Assembly (NCBI RefSeq): GCF_001514065.1
Contig: NZ_KQ948429.1
Span: 62,001-126,000, forward strand
Origin: Streptomyces antibioticus
GTDB lineage: Bacteria; Actinomycetota; Actinomycetes; Streptomycetales; Streptomycetaceae
Direction of reading: 5' to 3'
Length of the DNA stretch: 64,000 nt
In this document: positions 44,601 to 53,982 of the stretch, one piece after another
Layout of the letters: every line of letters starts with the position of its first letter
How positions within the stretch are numbered: the first letter of the stretch is position 1
Notes under the pieces: generated by a model
The model's input: only the letters and a program-made list of their open reading frames with translations
Database searches by the model: none
What the model was told of the DNA's origin: nothing
Position numbers and translations under genes: made by a program

Positions 44601-44649
44601 GCTGCGGGCCGGTGGGGGCTTGGCGCGCAGTTCCCCGCGCCCCTAGGTG
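44601..44649 (-). repeat. Streptomyces intergenic GC repeat, copy 2
   Basis: GCTGCGGGCCGGTGGGGGCT and CGCGCAGTTCCCCGCGCCCCTAGG closely follow 57636-57682 and, inverted, the core of 17583-17655. Lies between convergent genes. Confidence 0.7.
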
Positions 44650-44651
44650 GG

Positions 44652-46208
44652 TTATGCCGGCGTTTCTGACAAGGGTGCCGGTGTCTGGGCTTCCCGCCCT
44701 GCCGGTTTCGTCGTCACCATCAGTGCCGCCACCGCCCCCGCCAGCAGCATGATCCCCGCCGCCCACCAGATCGCGACCGTGTACCCGTGCACGACCGCCT
44801 CCTTCGACACGAGGTCCCGGTCGGCCGCGCCGGTCAGATGGGCCGTGAGATAGGCCGTGCTGCTGGTCGTGGCGATCGTGTTGAGCAGGGCCGTGCCGAT
44901 CGAACCGCCCACCTGCTGGGAGGTGTTGACGGTGGCCGAGGTGACGCCGGAGTCCTGCGGGGCGACGCCCGCCGTCGCGGTGGCGAAGACCGGCATGAAG
45001 GTCAGGCCCATGCCGAGGCCCATGAGGAGCAGCGCGGGCAGGATCTGCGTCGCGTAGTCGGAGTGGATCGTCATCCGGGTCAGGATCAGCATGCCGCCCG
45101 CGGCGAGGACCATGCCGGGAGCCATCAGCAGCCGGGGCGGCACCCGGTCCATCAGGCGGGCCGAGATCTGGGTGGAGCCGACGATGATCGCGGCCGTGAG
45201 GGGCAGGAAGGCCAGGCCCGTCTTGACGGGCGAGTAGGCGAGGATGACCTGGAGGTAGTAGGTCATGAACAGGAACAGGCCGAACATGCCGATGACGGCC
45301 AGCCCCATCGTGAGGAAGCAGCCGGCGCGGTTGCGGTCCTTCACGATGTGCAGGGGGAGCAGCGGCATGGGGGCCCTGTTCTGCCACCACACGAAGGCCG
45401 CCAGCAGGACCACGCCGCCCGCGAGGAGCCCTAGGACCAGCGGGTCGCTCCAGCCGCGTGGCTCCGCCTCGCTGAAGCCGTAGACGATGGCGACGAGGCC
45501 GCCGCAGCCCAGCAGCGCGCCGGGCACGTCGAGGCGGGCGCCCGTGTTGCCGGGGCGGTCGTGCAGGAGGGCGAGGGCGCCGAAGACGGCGACGATGGCG
45601 ATGGGGACGTTGACGTACAGGCACCAGCGCCAGTCGAGGTACTCGGTGAGGAGCCCGCCGACGATGAAGCCGATGGCGGAGCCGGACCCGGCGAGGGCGC
45701 CGTAGATGCCGAAGGCCTTGCCGCGTTCCTTCGGGTCCGTGAAGGTCGTCGTCAGCAGGCTCAGCGCGGACGGGGCCAGCACCGCGGCGAACACGCCCTG
45801 GAGGGCGCGGGCGCCGAAGAGCATGCCGGAGCTCTGGGCGGCGCCGCCGAGCGCGGAGGCGGCGGCGAAGCCGACGAGGCCGATGACGAAGGTGCGTTTG
45901 CGTCCGACGAGGTCGGCGATCCGGCCGCCGAGCAGGAGGAGGCCGCCGAAGGCGAGGGTGTAGGCGGTGATCACCCACTGTCGGTTGCCGTCGGACATCC
46001 CCAGGTCCTCCTGCGCGGAGGGGAGGGCGATGTTCACGATGGTGGCGTCGAGGACGACCATCAGCTGGGCGAGAGCGATGATCACCAGGCCCCACCAGCG
46101 GCGCGGGTCCACCTGATCCGGTTCACCTGTTCGGGTGACACTCATCCCGCCAGAAGACCATGAATCGGGAGGTATCGCATCTGCGGCGGGTGCCTTGCGG
46201 TTGCTCAT
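44652..46208 (-). CDS. DHA2-type MFS drug exporter
   Basis: 518 residues with about 14 membrane segments, motif A GGRIADLVGRKRTF and the DHA2 motif VLDATIVNIALP (about 52-63). Multidrug export by proton antiport is the family role. ATG 46208 overlaps the stop of the oxidoreductase gene upstream by 4 bp (ATGA), so the genes are co-translated. Third gene of a minus-strand operon starting at 48392. Confidence 0.88.
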   Translation of the reverse strand: MSNRKAPAADAIPPDSWSSGGMSVTRTGEPDQVDPRRWWGLVIIALAQLMVVLDATIVNIALPSAQEDLGMSDGNRQWVITAYTLAFGGLLLLGGRIADLVGRKRTFVIGLVGFAAASALGGAAQSSGMLFGARALQGVFAAVLAPSALSLLTTTFTDPKERGKAFGIYGALAGSGSAIGFIVGGLLTEYLDWRWCLYVNVPIAIVAVFGALALLHDRPGNTGARLDVPGALLGCGGLVAIVYGFSEAEPRGWSDPLVLGLLAGGVVLLAAFVWWQNRAPMPLLPLHIVKDRNRAGCFLTMGLAVIGMFGLFLFMTYYLQVILAYSPVKTGLAFLPLTAAIIVGSTQISARLMDRVPPRLLMAPGMVLAAGGMLILTRMTIHSDYATQILPALLLMGLGMGLTFMPVFATATAGVAPQDSGVTSATVNTSQQVGGSIGTALLNTIATTSSTAYLTAHLTGAADRDLVSKEAVVHGYTVAIWWAAGIMLLAGAVAALMVTTKPAGREAQTPAPLSETPA

Positions 46209-47185
46209 GGTTCGAGTACGACCTTTCCGGTGGTGCCGCGGGTCTCCAGCGCCCGGTGCGCGGCGGCGGCCTCGGCCAGCGGGAAGCGCTGCACGGCCGG
46301 GGTGAGGCGGCCGGCGGCGGCCTCGGCGAGGGCACGGAGTTCGAGGGTCTGCACGGGGTGGGGGCCGCCGGCCTTCCGCATCATCACGGGACCGAGGACC
46401 TGCTCGGAGACGCCGTCGACGAGGTAGGGCTCGCCGCCCTGGATGCCCTCGGCGGACCAGCCGAACACGAGGTGCTTGCCGCCGGGGGCGAGGAGGCCGA
46501 CGGCCTCGCGGGCGACGCTGCCGCCGACACCGTCGAAGACGACGGTGACCTTGTCGCCGCCCAGGTGGGCGCGGACCTTGTCGGGCCAGGCCGGGTCCTT
46601 GTAGTCGACGGCGAGGTCGGCGCCGTTGGCCTCGACGCGGGCGGTCTTGGCGGGGCCGCCGGCGAGGCCGACGACGGTGGCGCCGGCGTTCTTGGCGTAC
46701 TGCACGAGCAGCGTGCCGATGCCGCCGGCGGCGGCCGGGACGAGGACCACGGAGTCGGGGCCGAGCTCGGCGAACTGGAGGATGCCCATCGCCGTGCGGC
46801 CGGTGCCGATCATGGCGACGGCCTCGGCGAAGTCCAGGTTGCCGGGGATCTCGTGGACGCGGTCGACATCGGTGACGGCGAGCTCGGCGTAACCGCCGGG
46901 CGCGAACCCGAGGTGGGCGACGACCCGCTTGCCGAGCCAGAGAGGGGCCACGTCCTCGCCGATGGACTCGACCACGCCGGCCACCTCGCGGCCGGGGATC
47001 GTGGGCAGGCCGGGAAGCTCGGGCAGCGGGCCCTGGGCGCCCTCGCGCAGGGCGGTGTCCAGAAGGTGGACACCGGCGGCTCGTACGGCGATACGGACCT
47101 GCCCCGGACCGGGGCGGGGGTCCTCGGTCTGCTCGTAGGTGAGGTTCTCGGCCGGGCCGAAGGCGTGCAGGCGGATGGCGTGCAT
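46205..47185 (-). CDS. Zinc-independent quinone oxidoreductase (MDR family)
   Basis: 326 residues: N-terminal GroES-like domain and Rossmann domain with AAAGGIGTLLVQYAK (NADPH motif, about 148-162) and GGVGG-like DGVGGSVAREA. No structural-zinc cysteines are seen, as in QOR enzymes that reduce quinones or enones. ATG 47185 (MHAIRLHAFG) with AAGGGAG upstream. Middle gene of the minus-strand operon. Confidence 0.87.
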   Translation of the reverse strand: MHAIRLHAFGPAENLTYEQTEDPRPGPGQVRIAVRAAGVHLLDTALREGAQGPLPELPGLPTIPGREVAGVVESIGEDVAPLWLGKRVVAHLGFAPGGYAELAVTDVDRVHEIPGNLDFAEAVAMIGTGRTAMGILQFAELGPDSVVLVPAAAGGIGTLLVQYAKNAGATVVGLAGGPAKTARVEANGADLAVDYKDPAWPDKVRAHLGGDKVTVVFDGVGGSVAREAVGLLAPGGKHLVFGWSAEGIQGGEPYLVDGVSEQVLGPVMMRKAGGPHPVQTLELRALAEAAAGRLTPAVQRFPLAEAAAAHRALETRGTTGKVVLEP

Positions 47186-47231
47186 GAAGGGCTCCCTTGA
47201 CGGTTGCTGTCTCGGTCTCCACCCTCCAACC

Positions 47232-48392
47232 TCAAGCATGCTTCAGGTCAAGGGCGTTACGGCCGAGGGCCAGCGACACGGCGGTGAGGGCGCTGTTGAA
47301 GGAGACCTCGGACAGCACGCCCGGGGCGGCCACCTGGTCGCCGGCGAGGTAGACGCCGTCGCCGCGGTCGATGGCGGGACGGTCCCGCCAGCTGGTGCCG
47401 GGCAGGTCGACGGCGCCGGTACGGCCGTTCGCGAGGGCCTCACTGCGCCAGGTGACGCGGTCCCGCCAGCCGCCGAAGGCGAGGTCGAGGAGGGTCTCGG
47501 CGCGGGCGACGCCGTCCGCCTTGGACTCGTGCGGGGCGACGGGGATCTGGCCTTGGATCAGCTGCTCGCCGGCCGGGGCGAGGGTGCGGTCCTGAGCCGT
47601 GAAGCGCTCGATCCAGCCGGGGGAGTCCAGGTCGGAGACGGCGAAGGCGTCACCGCGCCGGGTGCGCACGGCGAGGTCGATGAGGGCCGTACGGCCACTG
47701 GTCCACGTCAGCGTGGGGTCGGCGAGGAGACGGCGGGCGGCGTCGAGGGAGGTGGCGACGACGACGGGGGTGTCGGTGGGGAGGCTGTCGACGCGCGACA
47801 GGGTCTCCATCCGCACCCCCAGATTCCAGGCGCGGGCGGCCATGCGGTCGACGACGGTCGCCCAGCCGCCGACCGGGTAGTGCGCTTCGGGCGGCAGCTT
47901 GGTGGCGCGGCGCAGCCGCTCCTGCACGAAGGCCGCGGACAGGGCGCCCGGGTCATGATGGAAGAGGGCGACGGCGGAGTAGTGCGCGGCGCCGCGGGCG
48001 CCCTCCTCACCGGCGATGCCGGTGGCCCAGGTCAGGAAGTCGGTGTCGACGGGGGCCGGCGGCAGCCCGGGGCGCAGCAGCTTCAGCATCGCGAAGGGCG
48101 GGGTGCGGCGCAGGACGCCCTTGTGGCGCAGCCGCAGCCGGGCCGCCTCCAGGGGCGGTATAGGGGCGAGCGGTCCGATGAGGTCGCGCTGCTTGAGCCA
48201 GGCCCAGTGCGGGCCGCCGTTGTAGAGGGCGTGCGGGCCCTCGTTGGTCCGGTACGGCCCCTCGGCGGTCCGGGCCCGCCCGCCGAGGGTGTGATGGGCC
48301 TCGTGGACGGTGACCTTGGCGCCCGCTTCGGCGGCGGTGATGGCGGCGGTGAGTCCGGCCAGGCCGCCGCCGATGACGGTGATGCGGTGCAT
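47232..48392 (-). CDS. FAD-dependent amine oxidase/phytoene desaturase-like protein
   Basis: 386 residues: ITVIGGGLAGLTAAITAAEAG (about 4-24, FAD motif), GGRART, and GDGVYLAGDQVAAPGVLSEVSFNSA (C-terminal FAD region). Related to desaturase-like NAD(P)/FAD proteins. Substrate unknown. Likely first gene of the operon with the quinone oxidoreductase and exporter, 46 bp upstream of the former. Confidence 0.8.
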   Translation of the reverse strand: MHRITVIGGGLAGLTAAITAAEAGAKVTVHEAHHTLGGRARTAEGPYRTNEGPHALYNGGPHWAWLKQRDLIGPLAPIPPLEAARLRLRHKGVLRRTPPFAMLKLLRPGLPPAPVDTDFLTWATGIAGEEGARGAAHYSAVALFHHDPGALSAAFVQERLRRATKLPPEAHYPVGGWATVVDRMAARAWNLGVRMETLSRVDSLPTDTPVVVATSLDAARRLLADPTLTWTSGRTALIDLAVRTRRGDAFAVSDLDSPGWIERFTAQDRTLAPAGEQLIQGQIPVAPHESKADGVARAETLLDLAFGGWRDRVTWRSEALANGRTGAVDLPGTSWRDRPAIDRGDGVYLAGDQVAAPGVLSEVSFNSALTAVSLALGRNALDLKHA

Positions 48393-48416
48393 GGGGTGTC
48401 CTCACGGTGGTGTGGG

Positions 48417-48477
48417 CTGTCGCGGAACGACGGGGGAGTGCGCTGTCGCGGAACGACGGTGGAGTGCGCTGTCGCGG
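48417..48477. repeat. 26-bp tandem repeat, 2.3 copies
   Basis: Units 48417-48442 and 48443-48468 (CTGTCGCGGAACGACGG(G/T)GGAGTGCG) differ at one base; a 9-bp third copy follows. It lies upstream of the operon start at 48392. Confidence 0.8.
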
Positions 48478-48579
48478 ATATGACGTTCCGTGCGGGCCGG
48501 AATGTGACGTGAGGGGCGTCCTGCCAGGTCAGAGGGTTGGTCCCGGGGCGTTGTCAGTGGTGGGGTGCAGCATGGGGGG

Positions 48580-49257
48580 ATGGCGAGCAGAGCGGCGGGC
48601 GGGACGGGTGTGAAGGGTGCGCGGCGGCCGGAGGTGCGGTTGCCGGCGTTGGAGGCGTTCGACGGGGGTGCGCTGGAGCCGGACGGGGACTACGACGGGC
48701 TGGAGTTCCGGGAGCTGGACCTCGCCGGGCAGGACGGCGGGGGCGCGCGTTTCATGGACTGCGCGCTGACGGGGTGCGCGCTGGACGAGACGCGGCTGCG
48801 CCACGCGCGTGTCCTGGACTCGGTGCTCACCGGCGTACGGGGCGTCGGCACCGACCTCTCCGACGCGACCCTGCGGGACGTCGAGCTGGTGGACGCCCGG
48901 CTGGGCGGGGTGCAGTTGCACGGGGCGGTGCTGGAGCGGGTGGTGATCCGCGGCGGCAAGATCGACTACCTGAACCTGCGCACGGCACGCCTGAGAGACG
49001 TCGTCTTCGAAGGCTGCGTCCTGGTGGAACCGGACTTCGGAGGCGCCCGCCTGGAGCGCGTCGAGTTCATCGACTGTGCGTTGAAGCGCGCGGACCTGAC
49101 CGCGGCGACCCTGACGGACGTCGACCTGCGGGGCGCGGTCGAACTGGACATCGTGCGGGGCGTGGGGCGGCTGGCGGGGGCGGTGATCAGCACGGCCCAA
49201 CTGATGGACCTGGCACCGGTGCTGGCGGTCCAGATGGGGATCCGGGTGGAGGGCTGA
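48580..49257 (+). CDS. Pentapeptide-repeat protein
   Basis: 225 residues with roughly 24 imperfect A(D/N)LXX-type repeats (TDLSDATLRDVELVDARL, ADLTAATLTDVDLRGAVEL), which fold into a right-handed quadrilateral beta-helix. Some relatives mimic DNA and protect gyrase; most have unknown roles. Start ATG 48580 or GTG 48565; the repeats begin near residue 40. Confidence 0.82.
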   Translation: MASRAAGGTGVKGARRPEVRLPALEAFDGGALEPDGDYDGLEFRELDLAGQDGGGARFMDCALTGCALDETRLRHARVLDSVLTGVRGVGTDLSDATLRDVELVDARLGGVQLHGAVLERVVIRGGKIDYLNLRTARLRDVVFEGCVLVEPDFGGARLERVEFIDCALKRADLTAATLTDVDLRGAVELDIVRGVGRLAGAVISTAQLMDLAPVLAVQMGIRVEG

Positions 49258-49305
49258 CAGGGGGAGCTGCTGAGGCCCCCGGCTTCCTGATCCGCCGGAC
49301 AGGCC

Positions 49306-49806
49306 CTAGCTCACCCGAGGGAACTTCGCCTGCAAGCTCCAGATCGCCGGGTTCTCGCCCAGGTCGTCGTGGAGGTCGACCAGGTCGGCGATGAGGTCGT
49401 GGAGGAAGTCGCGGGACTCGCGGCGGAGTTCGGCGTGGGAGAAGGTCAGCGGGGGTTCCTCGGCCGGCATCCAGTCCGACTCGATGTCCACCCAGCCGAA
49501 GCGGCGCTCGAAGAGCATGCGATCGGTGGACTCGGTGAAGTCGAGTTCGGCGTGCTGGGGGCGGGCCGCGCGGGAGCCGGCCGGATCGCGGTCGAGGCGT
49601 TCCACGATGTCGCACAGCGCCCACGCGAAGTCGAGCACCGGCACCCATCCCCAGGCTGTGGACAGCTCCCGGTCCGCCTTGGTGTCGGCGAGGTAGACGT
49701 CCCCGCAGAACAGGTCGTGCCGCAGCGTGTGGACGTCCACGCGGCGGTAGTCCGTCTGGGGCGGGTCGGGGAAGCGGTTGGAGAGGGCGTAGCCGATGTC
49801 GAGCAC
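49306..49806 (-). CDS. Hypothetical cytoplasmic protein
   Basis: 166 residues, acidic and Trp-rich, no membrane segment, signal peptide or known motif. VLDIGYALSNRFPDPP at the start and DFLHDLIADLVDLHDDLGENP near the end suggest an alpha/beta fold. Start GTG 49806; no other start in frame. Divergent from the M1 peptidase gene. Confidence 0.65.
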   Translation of the reverse strand: MLDIGYALSNRFPDPPQTDYRRVDVHTLRHDLFCGDVYLADTKADRELSTAWGWVPVLDFAWALCDIVERLDRDPAGSRAARPQHAELDFTESTDRMLFERRFGWVDIESDWMPAEEPPLTFSHAELRRESRDFLHDLIADLVDLHDDLGENPAIWSLQAKFPRVS

Positions 49807-49865
49807 GTACGTGATGGTGTCACGCCGCCAGGGAGGGGCCTTCGGCGCGCCATAGGATCGCTGAC

Positions 49866-51269
49866 ATGTCCCGATCCGCGCGCCTTGTCCCGGCCTGTGT
49901 GGCCGCCCTCACCGCCCTCGCCCTCACGGCCACGGCATGCAGCGGCGGTGGCGGTGGCGGCGTGCAGGGCACCCCGGGCGGGGCAGGGGTCCGGGACCCG
50001 TACTTCCCCGAGGCGGGCAACGGCGGCTACGACGTCGGCCACTACGACCTGCGGCTGTCCTACGACCCCGACACGGAACAGCTCTCCGGCACCGCCACTC
50101 TCACCGCCCGGGCCACCCAGGACCTGTCCGCCTTCGACCTGGACCTGAAGGGCCTGGACGTCGAGAAGGTCACCGTCGAGGGCAGGGCCGCCCGCTTCAA
50201 CCGCACCGGGCAGGAACTGACCGTCCGCCCCCACGACGACCTCGACGAGGGCGAGACCTTCGAGGCCGAGGTCCGCTACTCCGGCACCCCGCGCACCCTC
50301 ACCGACGCCGACGGCTCCCACGAGGGCTGGCTGCGCACCGCCGACGGAGCCGTGGCCCTGGGCGAGCCGATCGGCTCGATGACCTGGTTCCCCGGCAACC
50401 ACCATCCCTCGGACAAGGCGTCGTACGACATCACGGTCACCGTCCCCGAGGGCCTGGAGGCCGTCTCCAACGGGGAGCTGCGCGGAAAGCGGACCCGCGA
50501 CGGGCGCACCACCTTCTCCTGGCACACCGCCGAGCCCATGGCGAGCTATGTCGCCACCCTCGCCATCGGTGACTACGACATCCGCCGGTCCACCGCGGGC
50601 GGCGTGCCCGTCTACAGCGCCGTCCAGGAGGGGGAGAGCGCGAAGGCGCTGGACCGGCTGCCCGAGGTCATGGACTGGGCGGAGACCAACTTCGGGCCGT
50701 ACCCCTTCTCCTCCACCGGCGCGATCGTCGGCGGCGAGGACGACGCCGAGTACGCGCTGGAGACCCAGAACCGGCCGTTCTTCCCGGGCGCCCCCGACAC
50801 CGGGCTCCTGGTGCACGAGCTCGCCCACCAGTGGTTCGGCGACTCCGTGACGCCGAAGAGCTGGCGGGACATGTGGCTCAACGAAGGGTTCGCGACCTAC
50901 GCGGAGTGGCTGTGGGAGGAGGACGAGGGCGGCGACAGCGCCAAGGACACCTTCGACGAGCTGTACAAGGAGGGCGAGGACGAGTACCCGGACCTGTGGG
51001 CCTTTCCGCCGGCCGAGCCCACGAGCGGCGCGCACATCTCCGACGACCCCGTCTACCAGCGCGGCGCGATGGTCATCCACAAGATCCGGCAGACGGTCGG
51101 GGACGAGGCCTTCTACGACATCGTCCAGGGCTGGACGGCCGAGCACCGGCACGGCAACGCCGGCACCGACGACTTCACGGCCTACGTCGAACAGCGGGCA
51201 CCCGACGAGGACTTCGACGCGATCTGGGACGAGTGGCTGTACGGAGAGGGCAAGCCGGCGCGGCCATAG
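49866..51269 (+). CDS. Lipoprotein M1-family zinc aminopeptidase
   Basis: 467 residues: lipoprotein signal with ATAC lipobox (about 22-25), N-terminal beta-sandwich (50-215) and M1 catalytic domain with HELAHQWFG (about 318-326) and the third zinc ligand in NEGFATYAEWLWEE. The usual GXMEN motif is GEDDAEYALETQ here. Shorter than classic PepN (about 850 residues) because the C-terminal helical domain is absent. Membrane-anchored peptide degradation. Confidence 0.87.
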   Translation: MSRSARLVPACVAALTALALTATACSGGGGGGVQGTPGGAGVRDPYFPEAGNGGYDVGHYDLRLSYDPDTEQLSGTATLTARATQDLSAFDLDLKGLDVEKVTVEGRAARFNRTGQELTVRPHDDLDEGETFEAEVRYSGTPRTLTDADGSHEGWLRTADGAVALGEPIGSMTWFPGNHHPSDKASYDITVTVPEGLEAVSNGELRGKRTRDGRTTFSWHTAEPMASYVATLAIGDYDIRRSTAGGVPVYSAVQEGESAKALDRLPEVMDWAETNFGPYPFSSTGAIVGGEDDAEYALETQNRPFFPGAPDTGLLVHELAHQWFGDSVTPKSWRDMWLNEGFATYAEWLWEEDEGGDSAKDTFDELYKEGEDEYPDLWAFPPAEPTSGAHISDDPVYQRGAMVIHKIRQTVGDEAFYDIVQGWTAEHRHGNAGTDDFTAYVEQRAPDEDFDAIWDEWLYGEGKPARP

Positions 51270-51404
51270 CCGGTCGCCGGTGGTCACAAGGTGACCGCAG
51301 GTGGTCGTATGCGGGCAGCTTGTGCAGGGCCGCCCCGCGTGCGCATCGGTATACCTAGGGTGAGCGCCTCGGACAGGTAACCGGTTCGCTGCCGAGGGGG
51401 CGCC

Positions 51405-53771
51405 ATGGACAGCTTCGTACAGCCCGCGCTGCCGGCCCAGGACACCGACGACGTCGGACTGCCCGCCGAACTGACCCGGTTCATCGGCCGGGAGGCCGAA
51501 CTCGCCGAGATCCAGGACGTGGTGCATCGCGAGCGGCTGGTGACGCTGATGGGCGCGGGCGGGGTCGGCAAGACCCGGCTGGCGCTGCGCACGGCCCGGC
51601 GGATGCGGGAACGCTGCCCGGACGGCGTGTACTTCGTGGAGCTGTCCGAGCTGCGCGACCCCGAGCTGCTGGCCAACGCGGTCGCGGCGGTCGTGGAGCT
51701 GCCCGAGCAGTCCGAGCGGGCGGCCCGCACCCCGCTGGAGGCGCTCATCGCCTACTTCGGGGCCCGCAGGCTGCTGCTCGTCCTCGACACCTGCGAGCAT
51801 CTCGTCGACGCCTGCGCGGTGTTCGCCCGGTCCGTGCTGCGGCACTGCCCGCAGATGCGCATCCTGGCGACCAGCAGGCAGCCGCTGGACGCGCCCGGCG
51901 AGCGCGTCCTCCAGGTGCTGCCGCTGCCCGTCATCGACCCGGACGACGACGCCCGGCCCGGCGCCGAACCCGGCGACGCCATGCTGCTGTTCGCCGAGCG
52001 CGCGGCGGCAGTGGTCCGAGGCTTCGCCCTCACCGAGGCCAACCGCGGCCCGGTGGCCCGTCTGTGCCACCGCCTGGACGGCATCCCGCTGGCCATCGAA
52101 CTGGCCGCCGTACGCCTGCGCGCACTCTCCCTGGAACAGCTCCTCGCCCGTCTCGACCACCGCTTCCGCCTCCTGTCCGGCGGCAGCCGCGGAGTGCTGC
52201 CCCGCCACCAGACCCTGCGCACGGCCATCGACTGGAGCCATGGACTGTGCACCGAGCAGGAGCAGTTGCTGTGGGTGCGGCTGTCGGTGTTCGCGGGGGA
52301 GTTCGAACTGACCGCCGCCGAGGAGGTGTGCTCGGGGCCGAAGCTGCCGCCGGAGGAGATCCTGGAGTGCCTGATCGGCCTGGTCGACAAGGCGATCGTG
52401 CTCCGCCTCGACGACGAGGGCGACGGCAGCGACGCCCGCTACCGCATGCTCGACACCCTCCGCGAGTACGGCCGCGAGCGCCTCGCCGAGAGCGGCGCCG
52501 AGCCGGAGTACCGCATCCGCCACCGCGACCACTGCCTCGCCCTGGCCGAGGAGTTCGACGCCCGCTGGCTCACCCGCGACCAGGTGGTGTGGATGCGCAG
52601 GGCCTGGCGGGAGCGGGCCAGTCTCCGCTCGGCACTGGAGTTCTGCTGCACCGAACCCGGCGAGGCCACCGCCGGCCTCCGCCTCGCCGCCGCGCTGTGG
52701 GGCCTGTGGCTCGGCACCGGGCGCACGGTCGAGGGCCTGTACTGGCTGGAACGCCTGCTCCCCCTGTGCCCCGAACCGCACCCTGCCCGGGTGACCGCCC
52801 TGCGCGTCGCCGGCCACCTCGGCCTCATGTCCGGCGCCCACGACCGCGGCCTGGAGCTGACCGCCCGCGCCGAGGACACCGCGCACGACGGCGGCGACTC
52901 GGTCGACACGGCCTACGTCGTCTTCAACCGCGGCCTCGCCCACACCCTGCTCGGCGAGGTCGACTGGGCGCTGGAACGGCTCACGGACGCCCGCGAACGG
53001 TTCGCCGGCCTCGGTGAACGGGGCGGCGAGGCATGGATGCTGGGCACGATGTGCGGGGCGTACGTCTGCGCCGGCGAGTACGACAAGACGCTCGCCACCT
53101 GCGAGGAGACCCGCCCGGTCCTGGAGCCGCTGGGGGAGCGCTGGGTGCAGGGCTGGGTCGGCTGGATCCAGGGCTGCGCGCTGTGGGGGCTGGGCCGACA
53201 CGAGGAGGCGGCAGCCGCACTGCGCTCCGCCCTGACGATGTGCCTGGAGATCAACCACACCCAGGGCATCGCCTTCTCCCTCGACACCCTCGGCTGGGTC
53301 GCCGTCGCCGAGGGCCGCCACGAGCGGGCGGCAGCGCTGCTGGGCGCCGCCGACCGGCTCTGGGAGAGGTTCCACGACCCGCGGCTCGGCATCCCCGCCA
53401 TGCACCGGGCCCACGCCGAGGCGACGGCCGTGACCCGCGGCGCCCTCGGCGAGCGCCGCCACGAGGAGCTGTACGCCGCCGGAGCCGCGCTGTCGCTCCA
53501 GGAGGCCGTCGACCGCGCAGTGGGCGAGAACCGCAGGACAGGCGCCAAACGCGCCCAGGGGCAAGGGGGTTGGGCCGCACTCACCGCCCGGGAGCGGGAG
53601 ATCGCGGCCCTGGTCGCGGAGGGCCTGTCGAACCGTCGTATCGCCGAACGGCTCAGCATCTCCAAGCGCACCGTGGACTCGCACGTGGAGCACATCATGG
53701 GCAAGCTCGGCTATGCGTCCCGCACCCAGATCGCCGCCCTCGCGGTGGCCCGGTCGACCGCCGGCCGCTGA
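51405..53771 (+). CDS. Large ATPase-TPR-LuxR regulator
   Basis: 788 residues: NB-ARC-like ATPase (about 25-290; Walker A GAGGVGKTRL at about 47, LLLVLDTCEHLVDA Walker B), winged helix and TPR-like repeats (300-690) and a C-terminal LuxR/GerE HTH (about 722-785; LSNRRIAERLSISKRTVDSHV). Regulators of this layout control secondary metabolism or protease genes. Converges on the M4 peptidase gene. Confidence 0.87.
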   Translation: MDSFVQPALPAQDTDDVGLPAELTRFIGREAELAEIQDVVHRERLVTLMGAGGVGKTRLALRTARRMRERCPDGVYFVELSELRDPELLANAVAAVVELPEQSERAARTPLEALIAYFGARRLLLVLDTCEHLVDACAVFARSVLRHCPQMRILATSRQPLDAPGERVLQVLPLPVIDPDDDARPGAEPGDAMLLFAERAAAVVRGFALTEANRGPVARLCHRLDGIPLAIELAAVRLRALSLEQLLARLDHRFRLLSGGSRGVLPRHQTLRTAIDWSHGLCTEQEQLLWVRLSVFAGEFELTAAEEVCSGPKLPPEEILECLIGLVDKAIVLRLDDEGDGSDARYRMLDTLREYGRERLAESGAEPEYRIRHRDHCLALAEEFDARWLTRDQVVWMRRAWRERASLRSALEFCCTEPGEATAGLRLAAALWGLWLGTGRTVEGLYWLERLLPLCPEPHPARVTALRVAGHLGLMSGAHDRGLELTARAEDTAHDGGDSVDTAYVVFNRGLAHTLLGEVDWALERLTDARERFAGLGERGGEAWMLGTMCGAYVCAGEYDKTLATCEETRPVLEPLGERWVQGWVGWIQGCALWGLGRHEEAAAALRSALTMCLEINHTQGIAFSLDTLGWVAVAEGRHERAAALLGAADRLWERFHDPRLGIPAMHRAHAEATAVTRGALGERRHEELYAAGAALSLQEAVDRAVGENRRTGAKRAQGQGGWAALTAREREIAALVAEGLSNRRIAERLSISKRTVDSHVEHIMGKLGYASRTQIAALAVARSTAGR

Positions 53772-53982
53772 GGTTGTGCCGCCCGGCGCGTGGTGATGAT
53801 CCGCCGACAGACCACCGTACGCACCGGACGGCCTCGCAGCCCTTCGGCGGCGGGCTCTGTGGTCGCACCCCGCACAGTCTGCGCCGGCCCGGCGGCCGCC
53901 CGCATCGGCAACAACACCCATGTCCGAACAGGTGGGATGCCGAGGCGGACGGCCTGGGTATGCCCACAAGGGGCCAGCACGG

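Noticed and set aside
44652-47222. An 856-codon fusion of exporter with an upstream extension
   Set aside because: The real exporter starts at 46208, overlapping the oxidoreductase stop by 4 bp; the extension is antisense-like out of frame with the oxidoreductase.
49446-53969. A 1507-codon open frame on the minus strand
   Set aside because: It runs antisense through the M1 peptidase and LuxR regulator genes, is low-complexity Gly/Val/Arg-rich and has no domain; long shadow frames are expected in GC-rich DNA.
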